From contig JACSVZ010000004.1 of the NCBI GenBank assembly GCA_014706295.1, forward strand, positions 85,195,047 through 85,259,046: a stretch of 64,000 nt of DNA, written 5' to 3'. Origin of the DNA: Lycocorax pyrrhopterus obiensis (taxonomy: Eukaryota; Chordata; Aves; Passeriformes; Paradisaeidae). The stretch's first letter is position 1. Each line of letters opens with the position of its first letter. Positions 1 through 13,312 of this stretch are shown here, piece by piece. Position numbers and translations under genes: made by a program. The notes below the pieces were generated by a model, which saw nothing but the letters and a program-made list of their open reading frames with translations, did not search any database and had not been told where the DNA came from.

Positions 1-427
1 TCTAGGTGTAAAACCTTTTTCTAATATCCAACCTAAGCCTCCCCTTACTCAGCTTCATTCCATTTCCTCAAGTCCTATGGCTGGTCCTGAGAGTGAAGAA
101 ATCGGTACCTGCCCCTCTGCTTTCCCTCAGGATGTTGAAGACCACAGTGAGGTCTCCCCTCAATCTCCTCTTCTGGAAAAAACAAGTGACCTCAGCTACT
201 CCCCATAAGGCTGAGGCTCCCCCTCCAGAGCCTTCACCATCTCCTTGGCTTCCTTTGGACACTCTCTAATAGCTTAATGTCTTTCTTGTGTTCCAGTGGC
301 CAAAACTGCCCCCAGCACTCAAGGTGAGGCTGCCCCAGTGCAGAGCAGAGCGGGACAATGCCGTCCCTTGCCCGGCTGGTGATGCTGTGCCCGATGCACC
401 CGAGGACATGGTGCCCTCCTGTCTGCC
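1..427 (-). mobile_element. CR1 LINE, 3' part, antisense, cut by window edge
   Basis: Read on the minus strand this is the end of CR1 ORF2 running into the 3' UTR. Recognisable antisense blocks are the 'gagatctcc..tcctttggacactctctaat' type region around 235-275 and the 'gtgcagagcagagcgggacaa' type block around 340-360, both usual in avian CR1. The CR1 3' terminus lies beyond position 1, so the copy is incomplete in the window. The 5' side stops near 427, as expected for the 5' truncation usual in CR1. The open frames at 68-262 (-) and 288-491 (+) come from this repeat and are not genes. Family assignment is firm; the subfamily is not determined. Confidence 0.85.
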
Positions 428-3400
428 TTTTGTCTGGGTTTGCTTTTTTTTCAGTGAAGTCCTAAGGTTCTTTTTCTTAGAGTTACTGTAATCACACTAG
501 CTTGAAAAGCTAACTTCAAACGTAGGTAAAAGACATGCTTTTCTTTTTTAGTGTAGAAAAAAGAGGAAGCAGCACCCCAGTCCTCTTTTTTGATCCTGGT
601 ATGAACACACCAAACTTGAATAGACTACTGATATGTGACCTACACCCCAGTAGGACAGTGATCTGGGGAATGTGGCTGCAGTGAAGAAAAAAGCAAAGAA
701 ATCGTTCTGTACGCAAATGGTTACGTGATTGTGTCACTGTTCCTGTCCCTGCTCCCAACCTATGGTATAGTCACTGACTGGTACTAATAGATGAAACAAT
801 GTATCATTTAAAACCTCTGAAAATTTGCCGCTGCAAACTAAAGTTCTTAAAAAACTGATATGAGCTGGACAAGGGTCTTGGGGATTGTATTCTTAGACTG
901 ATGTGCCTTCCTTTTTCAGCTGCTCAAGCTTGGCTTTGTGTCTGGCTTCTGTTTCTTTCCATCTTCTTGAAGGTTCTTATGAAACAATCCTGCTGGATTC
1001 AAGGTAACCTCAGGGAGGAGAATTTATTAAAGGATGTATTGCATGAAAGTTATTTTTTTCTGGGAATACATATTGGCCAAAATGTATGCATTTAGAAGAT
1101 TGAGCTTTTATTGCCAGCATTTTACTTCTTTCTTCCACAGTCGGTATATGAATGTGTTCTCACTGAGTCATTACCAAATTTCATTTATTTCTTGGCATAC
1201 TCTCAGGCAATCTCTTCCTTTTTGCTACCCAGCCACCTTTGACTGCAGCCAGCCAGGTGGTTCACTAGCTGACTTCATAACTTATAAATTCAGCTTGCTT
1301 TACAGTTTCTGCTGAACACATTCTCTCACTAACAACAGTTTTCCCAGCTAGAGTAATAAATGGGGTTACCTCAGGGTTTAAACAAATGTGAAGTGTGTCC
1401 TTAATGCAGCCAATTTAATCAAACACATCACTGAGTTCTTCTAGTATATTATTTTCATTTAGATCACATGAGACCTCCATTATACGTTTGATCAGTTTTA
1501 ATTCCTTAGAAACTCTAATCCCTGGCACAGTCTAAGCCTCTACACTCAAAATGAGAAAATAGAACAATTCCTGAGAATTCCATACAGAGAAGGGTGGACC
1601 TGTAACACATGAATGCTTTGTGCCTTCGTTTACTGTGACATCCACAGCATTTTTAAATTTTCCTGTGCTTCCAGTGAAGAGCCAAATTTAGATATTGTCA
1701 TTATTTAGTTATATAATGCAAATGTCTATAGAAAGTTGCAGCTGTAATAATCTGAATTTGTGACAATTTTTCTGCATATTGAATACTTTAGTTACATCTA
1801 TTATTCATATAGTCAAGTGCATTTCTGGCAGTACAAAGGATTCCATGGTGTGCTTAACTGACAGGTTCACCATTTGCTTTCAAAATATTTGACAGCATTT
1901 ATAATTGAAGATCTAAACTTCTACTGAAATTTGTTTATGAAGAAGTAACACAGCTTATTCTGCTTGCAGCTCAGTATAAATTGTGAGAGTAAACCAATAG
2001 AAAATAGACAATTTTAAATTCATAAGTGCTTGGGTTTTTTTTAAGTGTGATACTTCATATTCGGTTAATCAAGGGGTCAGAGAATCACATGGGCCGCACA
2101 GAGACTGATTTATTCAAAACCTAGTAATAAATGAGGCCAGATGTTCAAAACAACAGCCAGTGTTTGCATTTCAGCATAGAACCAAGATCATTAGATTGTT
2201 CCTACTAAATGACAGACATTTTGTTCTTGGATAATGCAAGAAAATTAAGACATTTATGTGCCACTACAGCTATTGAACTAGTTTAACTGATTGATTTTTT
2301 TTTTTATTTTATACATATATTTAAATGTTTAAATGTCCTGTCTATTTCTTGTGTTGTGAAAAACATTCCTTCAAGTCTATGTATTGGCTTTCCAATCACT
2401 GTCACTGGTCACACAGGCACTTTGCTTCTGTTTCTATCTGTGTTCTGAAGGTCAAAAAATTCCATCACATCCTGACTGCTCAGACTGCTACATCATGCCT
2501 AGACCTACTTTTGTTGCCACTTCTGTATAAACCATACTTTACGACAAAACATGTATGTGTCATATAAAAAAATGTATCAAGTGAGGAAACATGGTCAAAT
2601 TTAGAGGAAACTTGTCCTCTCTTTAAATATGTCTGATATCATTTGTTCTGTAAAAATGATGCAAACTTTGAAATCCAAAAGCTTAATGGTAGCATTTTAC
2701 ATGACAAAGTAACTTAGACCTTTACAAATTAGACAAACTGAGAGGTGTGGGCCAAGTAAGTGTGCAGAGAGGTAGCTTAGCAACTGGCTGAACTGGAAGG
2801 CTTAAAGAGTTTTTATTAGTGACGCAAAGTCCTGCTGGAGGCAAGTCACTAGAAGAGCTTCTTCCAAAGCTCAGTTTAGCAGACATCCAGTAAGATATCC
2901 TGCTGAGCATCAGATCTTTAGTCTTCAGCAGTTCAACTCTTGAGTCCCTCTTGAATTAAAGTGTTTGTCAGTACCTCCAAATACTACCTGAGCTGAATCA
3001 ACATTTTCAAAAGTCAAGCTTCTCAGAGAACGGGTGTCTAGAATGTCAAAACAGATTTGAAGTAAAAACTGAGAAGCTTAATGTAAACAATGAAAGAAAT
3101 GAACCAACCCCAAAAATGGACAATATTTAGAAGACAGAAAATGGTCTTGTGAAGAATGGAGGGATGCTATTACAGATAGAGAACAAGAGGTAAGGCATGA
3201 AGAGGGAGACCAAAAAGAAGAAATACCAGGTAACATGGGAAGAAAATCTGACGAAGTTTATACTGGTTAGAAATACTTGATGAATAATCAAATCAAGAGA
3301 AAGAAGCAATAATAAGCTCAGGAAATCATCTTCTGAGTAAAACAAAAGCAGTCTTCTGGTTTCAAAGATTTGTAATATAATAAATATGATGTTCTCTAGT

Positions 3401-5837
3401 ATGCCATATGGGTTTTGAGATCATTAAATTCACATTTCAGTGCTTTCCAGCAAGAGACATCCTTCTAAAAAATAAAAATTAATAGCTTTCACATAGAAAT
3501 AAGAATAGTAACTTTAAGGGAGAAGTATTGAGACATACCTAGGATAAATGGAGGGGGGGAAAAGGAGAATAACTTCACAAGGGGAAGGATGATGTGTAAA
3601 GAGGGGGATAGAAAGGTATGATGTTACTTCTAGAAAGAAAATATAAAATGACAAATTATGAGCTACCCCCCAAAATGATTGGTTTTTCCTGGCTTTTTTC
3701 AATCTGATGGTTTTAACATTTGTTAAATATTCAAAAATATTTATTTCTGAAAGATCTCTCTGCCTGCGTGAGGAGGAGAGAACACAAAGAAAATGTAAAC
3801 TACTGCAGGAAATGTGAATAAAAGGATTCATAGAGTTGAGGGAGACGGGGAACAAGGAATGCTGATTGCCTGCAGACTAGGTGCAGGCAACAGTAGAAAA
3901 GCAGTTTCGGCATTAATACTACTTACTTTTTTTATTAGAATGCATGTGTCATTGTTTTTTTACTGTCTTGTTGCTATTTTGGATTGCTCTGGAATTTAAT
4001 CTATTAAAATTTTCAGAAAAAAATGGCAAAATTCTGCAGTGATATTTTATCTGAAATCACCTGTACTTAAAAAGAGAAACTGCTGCTCTGTGGTATTTAG
4101 ATGAAGAGTGGTTCAGGATGTAAAAATATGGTCCTTGTTAATCTATTATACTGAAAAATATGAGACAGTTGAAAGCTGCAATAGCAACTGAGCTTATCAC
4201 ACAGAATTGCCTGTCAAAGGGCAACTCTCTCATACTAAGTGCAATTGTTGTCTACTTGCAGTATTTGGGCAAAGTGAATAGAGGGGAATGTGTATAACCC
4301 CATTATTTGTAGTTCAACTGAATTCAGCTATTAGAGATACCCTGTAAAAAGTGAATAACAGCACTTAAGCCAAATGTGAAAATGATGGCATTTTCACATT
4401 TCAGGTCTATAGCCATAATACAAGGATGCTTTGAGAGACATTTCTAGACTTTCAAAGAGAAAAGAACAACAAAATCACACCCTGTGGCTACATGAAATGC
4501 AGACCATTTTGAGCATCTCTCAGAAATTTACCATTTCTCAGTCACGTGTAAACAGGGAGAGCTGCAAAGACACATCTGTTATTGTTCTATGCTACTGTAT
4601 CCTGCTGCCATTTCAGACTCATTTTAGCCTAAATTTTAGTCTTTTCTTGTTAAATGGTGCAGGAGAATCTATCGTAGCAACAGCTCCAATGGGTTTGTGA
4701 GGTGAATCCATAAAGAAAATTTCCTGCATGTTCCCTAATGAATCTCTGTTTTCTTTCAGTAATTATTTTGCCTGTCAGTCACCGTACGATTAAATAGCCA
4801 ACTGGCTGTGGCAGCTTGAACCTTTGAATCTGACAAGAGGTGGTTGGGGAAGTTACCTTGGAAAAGAGTTTAAAAGGAACCACTCCAAATAGTACATCAG
4901 TCATCAGTGGTCCTCTGCAATCTTCATTAAAAGGACAGCAGGAGATCAGGTATTACAAGACTATCACAAACTTATGCTGGTTATTTTTAATGATATTTTA
5001 TTTTAAGAATAATAAATGCAAATCACACTGTCTGGGAAGAAAAAGATATGGTAATTCAATAGAGCTTGCAAGTAGGAAGACAAACCTAGCACAGAAAACG
5101 AACATGTCCAAGAATCTTTGGATGTCAAAAGACAAACCCTTCCTAAAAAGTTTAAACAATATTTTGTTTGTATTTTTCTAGTAACCAAGATCTCAAGAAA
5201 ATAGGGGTCAAATAATTTAGGGGACAAAGGGAAAGGAATCATTCCTGCAAAATATTTCTGGAAAAGCGCTGATGCTGCTGGACATGCAATTGTCTTCGGT
5301 AGAACTGGAGGAAAAGTGACCCAGGCTGGGGTTCTCTTTTTGAATGACAGTGCTTTCAAGAATGGTACTGGTTTGGTTCTTGACTCTCTTAACCAAGAAG
5401 TGCATCAAGTAATGCCTAAGAAACAACTGGTACTATAATATAGCTGATGTCAACTGCACTGAAACGCTCAGTATTCATCTTCTTGCTTTTATGGTTCTGC
5501 TTTATAACTGGCTTCTAATTTTATCACAAAGGATTTACTATAGCTATGCTAGAGTAGTTATTCTTCTGGTGGACAAAATATGGTAAGCTCAGGTATAATT
5601 AAAAATTTTTTCCAATACAGACACAGATTAGTCTGAATATTTCATGTGTATCCTCTTTTTCAAAGAACAGCCTGAGTTTCCTCAGTACATGCATTCCTGC
5701 TTCCTTTCTCTTGTGGTTTTCATTTTCCCCAGTAACAAACCTGTTCAAGCTACTATGAATTGTGGCTCTGAGCAGCCTCAGGCTACGTATACTTCAACAC
5801 AGGTGACAGACTGAAGCTGAGATTGATGCATCCCATA
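428..5837. other. Unique AT-rich DNA, no gene recognised
   Basis: About 5.4 kb without a recognisable exon, RNA gene or young repeat. Open frames are short (up to 113 codons), overlap on both strands and show no known domain. There is a T-run near 2297-2307. The plus strand is purine-rich between about 3120 and 3330 and again between 3500 and 3620, including a run of seven G near 3552. This leaves some minus-strand frames open (3127-3345, 3514-3855) by composition rather than by coding. Confidence 0.6.
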
Positions 5838-6345
5838 TCACAGAAACACAGAATCAACTAGGTTGGAAAAGACCTCTGAGATCATTGAGTCCAACTCAAT
5901 GACTGAACACCACCGTATCAACTAGACCACTATGTGTGGTGATGCCATCACCTCCCTGGGCAGACCACTTCAATATCTAATCACCCTTTGTGTGAAGAAT
6001 TTCTTCCTGATGTCCAACATAAACCTCCCTGACACAGCTTAGGACTGAGTCCTCTTGTCACTGGTGGCCTGGAAGAAGACACTGAACCCCACCCGGCTCC
6101 AGCCTCCTTTCAGGCAGTTGTAGAGAACAACATAGTCTCCCCTGAGCCTCATTTTCCCCAGGCTAAACAACCCCAGGTCCTTCAGCTGCTCCTCACAGGA
6201 CTTGTGCTCCAGACCTTTCATCAGCTCCATTGCTCTTCTCTGGACTCACTCAAGCACCAAAATGTCCTTCCTGAACTGAGGGGCCCAGAACCGGACACAG
6301 GACTTGAGGTGTGGCCTCAGCAGTGCTGAGTACAGGGGATAATAT
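5838..6345 (-). mobile_element. CR1 LINE, 3' end, antisense
   Basis: The plus strand starts with the inverted CR1 terminus (cacagaaacacagaatc, then aggttggaaaagacctctgagatcat). It continues through the aagaatttcttcctgatgtcc block (about 5997) and the region corresponding to the last residues of CR1 ORF2; the minus-strand frame 6039-6230 reads [21 protein letters not shown] residues typical of the ORF2 end. Similarity fades after about 6345, possibly reaching 6370. It is 5' truncated, non-functional and moderately diverged. Confidence 0.92.
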
Positions 6346-9300
6346 TATGTTCTTCTATTACCCTGTCCTAGAACAGTTCATCTACTTTTTCCACAATATC
6401 ATGTCAAATAGGAATTCACTAAAGCTCCGCCAAGATCCACCTCGGTCTATTGCTTTATTTGGTCTGGTATCAAGATGATGTGACTGTAACTTGTTTGTGG
6501 CTCAGTTTTCCTTTTGTTGTATGTTCTGGCATATAGTTCTTAGCTCAAATGGATGGGTTTGATAGTAAGAGTTTAATTATTTTCCAGTAACAGACATAGA
6601 CATGACATCTGCAATACGGACTGTACAAAGTCCATCAAAGTGACCAAAATCCAGATCTTCTGAGTCATCCCTGTTTTTAGAAACAAAATCCAGAACTTTT
6701 CACCAGCAGGCACCAGCTCCTGCTCAGATGCATTTGCAAATGGATCGTCCTAATAGCCTAATCCATTAAAGCAGGTGTTGCTGTATTAGAAATTTAGCAA
6801 TTGGTAGGATTCTTTTATTATTATTTGTTGACTGAAGTTACTAAGAATAATAGTTCCACCAAAAAAGCTTTAAATTGAATTCCAGGATATTTAGATGACA
6901 TTGGAGAGCCTCAATTTTTTATTATCCTTGCTATAAAGCAAGGGAACATCTGCTAAAAAGAAACCTTCAATTATACATTTCACTACCACCCACACAAAAG
7001 TAAACATTTTTAAAACTGCAATTACTTAGCAGTATGTGGAGGCAGTGCATGCAGCAGTGATCCAGTTCCATGGGGAATGTGTGAATAAAGGTCTTTGTGA
7101 GTAGATGCAGAAATATTCTAGAAGAAAGATAAAAGGTCACCACAAAATGCAGATAACTTCAGAGGAGTATTATTAAATAAACCTCAAAACTAAGATGACA
7201 AGGAGTGGTTAGTAGAATTTTATTTAAGAGACCATTACAAGTTCCACAATACCCAGCATTATCTTCTAAGACTTGCAGATCTTATAGGCTTCCTTGAACT
7301 TCCACCTATTTTTGATGTTGAAAATATGATTTGAAATGCGTTTGTGATTCCTAAATATCTCTATTTAAAATGCCATTTGCTATAGCTTCTATGATATACT
7401 AAAATACACATTTTGGTACATATCTAACCAGAACACCTATAGTACCTGCTAGGCTCATAAAAACAGTACATTTTTATGTTATCTACAGTTAATATCACAC
7501 AAAAAAACAGCATGAGAGAATGCTGAAATTTTACCCTCTTATGCCTCAGGTCTGCTTTATATGTGGCTGCAGCAGATTCCATTACTCTAAAATGTGAATT
7601 AAAATGCATAATATTTCCATGGTACTCTAGTACCAAGTTCTAAGATCAGGGATTTTCTTTTTCTTCCTTTTCTGTTTCATCTGATTACATAGATCTTCCA
7701 TGAAAAATCCAAGATGATTCTCTCATCTTGTGAAAACTTTCTTTCCATGTCTGGTTAACCTCATTATTGAACTGCTGTCATAGGAGTCTTTCAAGAACTG
7801 TTTAAAAAAAATATAAAGGACATTTGAAAAGTCAAACTGGAATTTTCACACTAGATTATTGGATATTAAAAATGACACAGAAAAACAAATTCTAAGAGCA
7901 GTAATAATATAGGTTTTAAAAGCCCCAGCCCCTGCTAATAACTTGTGAACTTGTGTGCAAAATTTGGTGAGCTACACATCAGAGAGTTTATTCTGATACC
8001 TGCAACGCTGGTTATTCTAATACCTTCAAAACATTGCTCGTGGAACTTGTTGTAGTACTTACACTTAAGATTGCTTATTGCTCTGAGGGTATAAGATTAC
8101 ACAGCTGAAGTTAGGAACTAGGCCACTAATGTGCACAAGCGGGAGTTTGCATCCTGCTTTGTGTTCTGTCTATACAGAGAATCCAGGGTGTTACATGAGG
8201 TCCCTAAATACTGTGTGGCATGAATATTCCCTGCTTACCTTAACTTGCTTTGAACTCCTGTTATCAGTAGAGATTTGTCATAAATTAATCATAGGGCTCA
8301 TGGTTTTGATACCCAGCTTCCTGCTGTCTCAGGCTGAGAGCCTCTGAAAGACTAGGCACCTTAAAATACACACATATTTCACTCAGAGAAACAGAGTGAG
8401 TGAAAGAGTATCAACGATTTTATTCATAGTATTTAAATAGAATTTGTTTGATGAAATACAGAAAGATCTAGTGGTTCCTGAATATCCCATTTAAACAAAC
8501 TGTCTAACATAGTCATATAGACAGTTATTAAACTGGCACAAAAATTGGCCATAGTCAACAGAATTTCGATGATTTTGGTCCAGCCTTCTTCTTCTTCCAA
8601 AAGCTGAGTTAAAGCCCAAATACTAACTGAAAAACTAATGCATCAACACTTCCATGCTGGTGCTTACATGGCACATTTTCTGGTGTATTTTGCTTGCCTG
8701 TGACTGAAGTTGATTGTGCTTTGCCTTACATCAAAAGGACTTTGCTAATGTCAGTGCAGTAAAACAAAGCTGTTTAAATAGTCTTCCTATGCATTCAAGC
8801 ATTTCTACAGTATCAGAAGGTTTCATATCAACTAGAGAACCTGTCTCGACTGCCTTTAGGCCCAGCTAAAGGGAAAAAAAGTTGAACTTTTCTGTCAGCA
8901 ACAGACTTGGTTTTCCTTGTGACTTTTTAAGAATCTATTCAGAATTTCTTAAACACTATTGATTTGTTGGCTTTAATGAGAGTTTCGCAGGATTAACAAA
9001 TTCTTTATGAGGATAAAGCATGAGTTTGCCAAAGAAAATAAGGTGATAATCATATCAATAAAATAGCTCCCCAATACAGTGTCTATTACAGAATAGATTC
9101 TTACAGAAAATTACAGAAAATTCTCTAGAGTTCAAGAAGCACTTTAGCCTGGTATTAGGTTTATTCCCCTGGAAAAGCTTGTTATAGTGAGTCTTAATTG
9201 AATTGCACCAATAAAAATGTTTTGATACAACAAAACTTGGAGATGATTTAAAAACACAGATAATGGTCATGTAGAATATAAGAAACTTAATGCAGCTGTC

Positions 9301-12300
9301 AGGATATGATGTGTGTCTTTTCCATAAAAAAAGGAAATAAATAGGAAAATAAGTGATTACAATGTGGATACTGTCATTTACGTAGAAGTGATTATCTTTT
9401 TGAGAATAGTGCAACAGTACCTTTGACAGACGGGTACCAGAAAAATTACTCACCATTTTCTCCACTGGGAATCGCTTTATTTGAATGCAGTTCAAAACTG
9501 GAGCCTAACTGCATATTTCATGGCTATTATTACAGCCCTAAGTCTGTTGCCAACTTTGTATTGCAACAGACACGGACTAATAACTCCCATCATAAGACAT
9601 TTTCTTTGGCCATAATAACCTGTGTATCAATTAACATAGGCTATAATAACACTGTGCCCCTTGTTCACCAAAGTATTTCTGAGTATACCAAACTTTATGA
9701 ATGTCTGACCATTATTTTTATGTTTTCAATGTTAAGATGTGATTAGCTGCTTTGCTGAATATGGTCCTTGGATAAACTTAAATTATTCTTTTTTTAGTCT
9801 TTTGATTTTTTCATCATCTCCAAGTCAAAGCATACTGCAGAAAATTATACTTCCCTCAGAGGAAAGCAATTCACTCTTATCAAAGTCATTTCAGTAGAAA
9901 AATCTGAGTGATCAAAACCAAAGTCTGAACTTGTTTTTCTCTCACTGAAGTTTTGCATTTAAATGTGGAATTATATATTTGTAAGGAATATGTGGTATGT
10001 AAGGAATAGTCATTTCATATCTTTATAAAATGTATAGCAGATGGATTAGGTACTTTACTGGCAGAATTAAGCAACACTGCTTCTCTGAAACTTGAAATCC
10101 ATTATATACTTAGTGCTAAAATTGTGCTTGTCTTATCTTGGTAAATGAGACGTGGCTTGGCATGGAGATAGGTGACATTATGCAAGGTGGAAGAAGGTTT
10201 CCAAGAGTCTCGTGAAGCTGTTTATTTTCCCTTTGCATGCATTACAGATGAATCCCGTGTAGTCACTAATAGCAATGGCAAATCTTCCATTGACTTTAAT
10301 GGGATGGAATTTCAGTTACATGTTTTTGTCACTTGAAAGTAAGTTCAGATAGAAAGATATGTCAGTGTGGCAGAGATTGGAAAATGCATGATTTGAAAGG
10401 AATTTTAAAGAGAAGAAAAAACTTTGAAGAATTAAGGCAGGATTAAGATGTTATTCCATTAAAAATAGGAAGCTTGAAAAAAGTGTGATGTAGGTTGGTC
10501 ATACAAAGCGGAATTAGGATCTTCAAACAGGGAAAGATGAGATGCTTAGTGAATGTATAAGCAATGCAAAGCTGAGATGTTAAAACTATATTATCCAAAC
10601 CATTTCTAATCTTACTGTTATTTTTATCACATACTTCCAGTATGAGAACTTTTAGCTGAAGTAACTTGCCACATGGTTCCAGGCCACATTTTCAGGTTTT
10701 GTATACACCAGGGACCTCTATGAACTAAAAAGTACTCTGCAAAAAACCAATCTAAAGAAAATTTATAGCAGCTTTGCAATTCTAATGTCTAGGCAGATTA
10801 AGCACAAAACACAGCAGATTCGTGAAAGAATGATAGAACTACAAAGTAGAAAACTCAGAAACTAGGAAATGCTAGAACAGAGATAGCTGTTGCAATTGAT
10901 AACTTTATTAATTTGTTGTAACAGTTGTAATAAGATATACTACATAGTTAAATGATCATAATTGTCACTGTTTAGGACAGGAACAAGATTACGTTCTGGG
11001 GATGGGTCAGGCATTTTCAACGTGAATGTTTTAGACATAATATATGCAACAAAAGACAAGTTATTATAAGAAGAAAAAATAAGATAACCTCAAAAACATT
11101 TTTTTTCTTATTAGCTCTGCCTTCTATATAATGAGTAGCTGTAAAGTTATACAACAGGAAAATTGACAACAAACCAATATATAATATAAAGAACTTATTT
11201 TAAAGCATATATATGCACATTCATTTAATGTCAATAAAGAATATCTGGTTTCTTTTAGAAACTGAAGGACCTGTTCTATCTTGCTCTTTAAGCTGTTATA
11301 AAGCAAAAAGGTTTTTTCCTTAAACAGCTTTCCTTTAAAATGTAATTTCTTTTCTGTGAGTGACAAATTTGAAGATAAAATTAAGTCATTTCACAGTACT
11401 TAGTGTAAATAAGCATCTCAACATTTTTTCCAAAGCATGAAGCTGTCATTTTTCCCATTCAGATAGTTCTAAACCAGAAACATTTAATTTTATCAAACCT
11501 CTTCTCAGTCAAGGAAAAGAAATAACCTTGGCATTGAAAACATGCCTCAAGAAAGGTCATCCAAGCAAGTAATAATTTTCCATTTATAAAGGCTTCAAAA
11601 TAGTGGCTTAAGAGGAAAACAACCCTTAACCATTCTGATGACCATTGTAAGTGCATTATACATGTTATTTTCAAAATAGTATAAGGCAATCATATTGAAA
11701 ATCTGACTGGAAGTAAAGAATGTAAAATTGTGGGTCTGAATGAAATCAATAGAAAGCTTTTTCCTTACATTTCCCTTCAAAAATTTACTGATCTTGGGAT
11801 TGTGCACTTGGGGCTGACAACATAATTTTGTTTTCTGTCTTACCTGGTTCCCAGACCCCTGAATCAGTCAGTGTTGGGGCAACTGCCGAGCAGCACTACA
11901 GCAGAGGGAAGTGAACAGAAGATGCTTTCAGTTGGTGATGCCTCTCCTAAGGATTCAGCAGAAGAATAGGGATTACATGAGCTAACTAACTTCCACAGCA
12001 GGTATCCGTTATAAAAAAATAGGAACCTGTAGATTATCTATTCCACACACTCCTGAACTCAATATGTTCTCAACATCTTGTGTTAAAGTGAAGAGCCTTA
12101 AAAGATTGAAAACCACTATAATGGACTAACCACTATAATGAAGAAATAGAGAAATCGGCAGTATGACTAATGTCCCACTGCTGCAAATTTGAGAAGACTT
12201 TGGGTAAATCAGTAGCACAGCAAAGATTTTCTAACCTGTTTCAATAAATTCGTTGCTTTTCTTGAGTCTCAAGCAGGTGGTGGTAGCCCTCTTCATGCGC

Positions 12301-12937
12301 TATGCCCACAATCTGGGCACAATCTCAGCCTGGAACCAAAGTGCTCTGGAGAGAGAAAGAGTTCATATCTGAGTGTGGGGGTTCAGTGGCTCCTCTTCAG
12401 TGCTGTTACTTACATTCACAGCCCAAAGCAAAACTGCCTCTGATCCTTATGAGTCAGTGAAAATGTTTTAGGAATACATACAAATGGAGATTGCTTTCAA
12501 GCAAGTTCAGTTTTAGCCCGAAGGGTTGCTAAAGGGACTCATGCTAATGGCACCTATTTTTTTTTCCCAGGACAGTAAATGGAAAAAGATAGTCTTCTCT
12601 GAGGACAGTCTGAGTTTAGGCTGAATAAAATGAAAATGAACAGCATATAATAAAAAATGATCTGTTGACTTGTAACAGAGGCTACAGTTCTTAGGACAGA
12701 CTATAATTTTCTCAGGCCCTGAAGCTCTAGTAAGTAATGGGAAAATGGTGTAGTAAAACCATGAGTGTTGTTTTATTTGAATAAAAAAACACAGCAAATC
12801 AGTCTAGCTCAAGAGACATTGGAATTGAGATATACTGATGGAACTCTACTGAAAAGAAGTAAATTGAGGTGTTTGAATTATTATTTCTTAGGCTCCTCAC
12901 ACTTAAATAATGCAGGGTATTTGTTGAGCTTTATATT
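6346..12937. other. Unique AT-rich DNA, no gene recognised
   Basis: About 6.6 kb with no recognisable exon or young repeat. Open frames, including 9055-9495 (-, 146 codons) and 9423-9746 (+), overlap one another and have low-complexity F/Y/K-rich translations expected of AT-rich non-coding DNA. Small local duplications are visible: acagaaaatt twice in tandem at 9103-9122, and aaccactataatg at 12111-12123 and 12128-12140. Confidence 0.55.
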
Positions 12938-13202
12938 GAGGGTGGGCTCTAAGGGCTCAGCAGCGGGAGCTGCGGGGCTCCGTGAGGGGAGGCCGGGCTG
13001 TCCCAGCCGGACACAACCAGTTCCAGCCGGATCCAAGCACCCACCGCGGGGCGCGGCTGAGGTGTGAAAAGCATCAGTGTGTACATCAAGGTCAGTGGAG
13101 CAGGAGGGGCCAGAGGTGCTCCAGACACTGGAGCAAATAGTCCCCTGCAGGGCATGGTGAAGACCACGGTGGAGCAGATATCCACACAGCCCGTGGAGGA
13201 CC
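12938..13202 (+). mobile_element. Partial avian ERVL-like LTR
   Basis: A GC- and CpG-rich island in an AT-rich setting. It carries phrases shared with the LTR at 55500-56405, such as gaggtgctccag, cccctgcag and ccc(g/t)tggagga(c)ccccat, which belong to a common avian endogenous retrovirus LTR group. Neither LTR terminus is visible. The right side ends abruptly against a CR1 fragment. The open frames 12881-13288 (-), 12949-13206 (-) and 12765-13067 (+) are products of this GC-rich repeat. The ERVL label is from memory of the family and is less certain than the repeat call. Confidence 0.65.
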
Positions 13203-13312
13203 CCATCCAGCGTGGCCTTGAACACTTTCAGTAATGGGGCATCCACAGCTTCTCTGGCCAACCTGTTCCAGTGTCTCAGCACCCTCACAGTAAAGAATTT
13301 CTTCCTAAAGAC
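13203..13312 (-). mobile_element. CR1 LINE, internal 3' UTR fragment, antisense
   Basis: The antisense CR1 block starts at ggccttgaacactttc and runs through atggggcatccacag, aacctgttccagtgtctcagcaccctcaca and aagaatttcttcct. The CR1 3' terminus is missing: the block starts inside the 3' UTR, directly against the LTR piece to its left. This is therefore not a simple CR1 insertion but part of a composite. Confidence 0.88.

Noticed and set aside
9055..9495. 146-codon minus frame
   Set aside because: Overlaps a 107-codon frame on the other strand, has low-complexity AT-driven composition, and shows no domain.
12881..13288. 135-codon minus frame, GC-rich
   Set aside because: It covers the LTR-CR1 composite; the lack of stops comes from GC content of the repeat.
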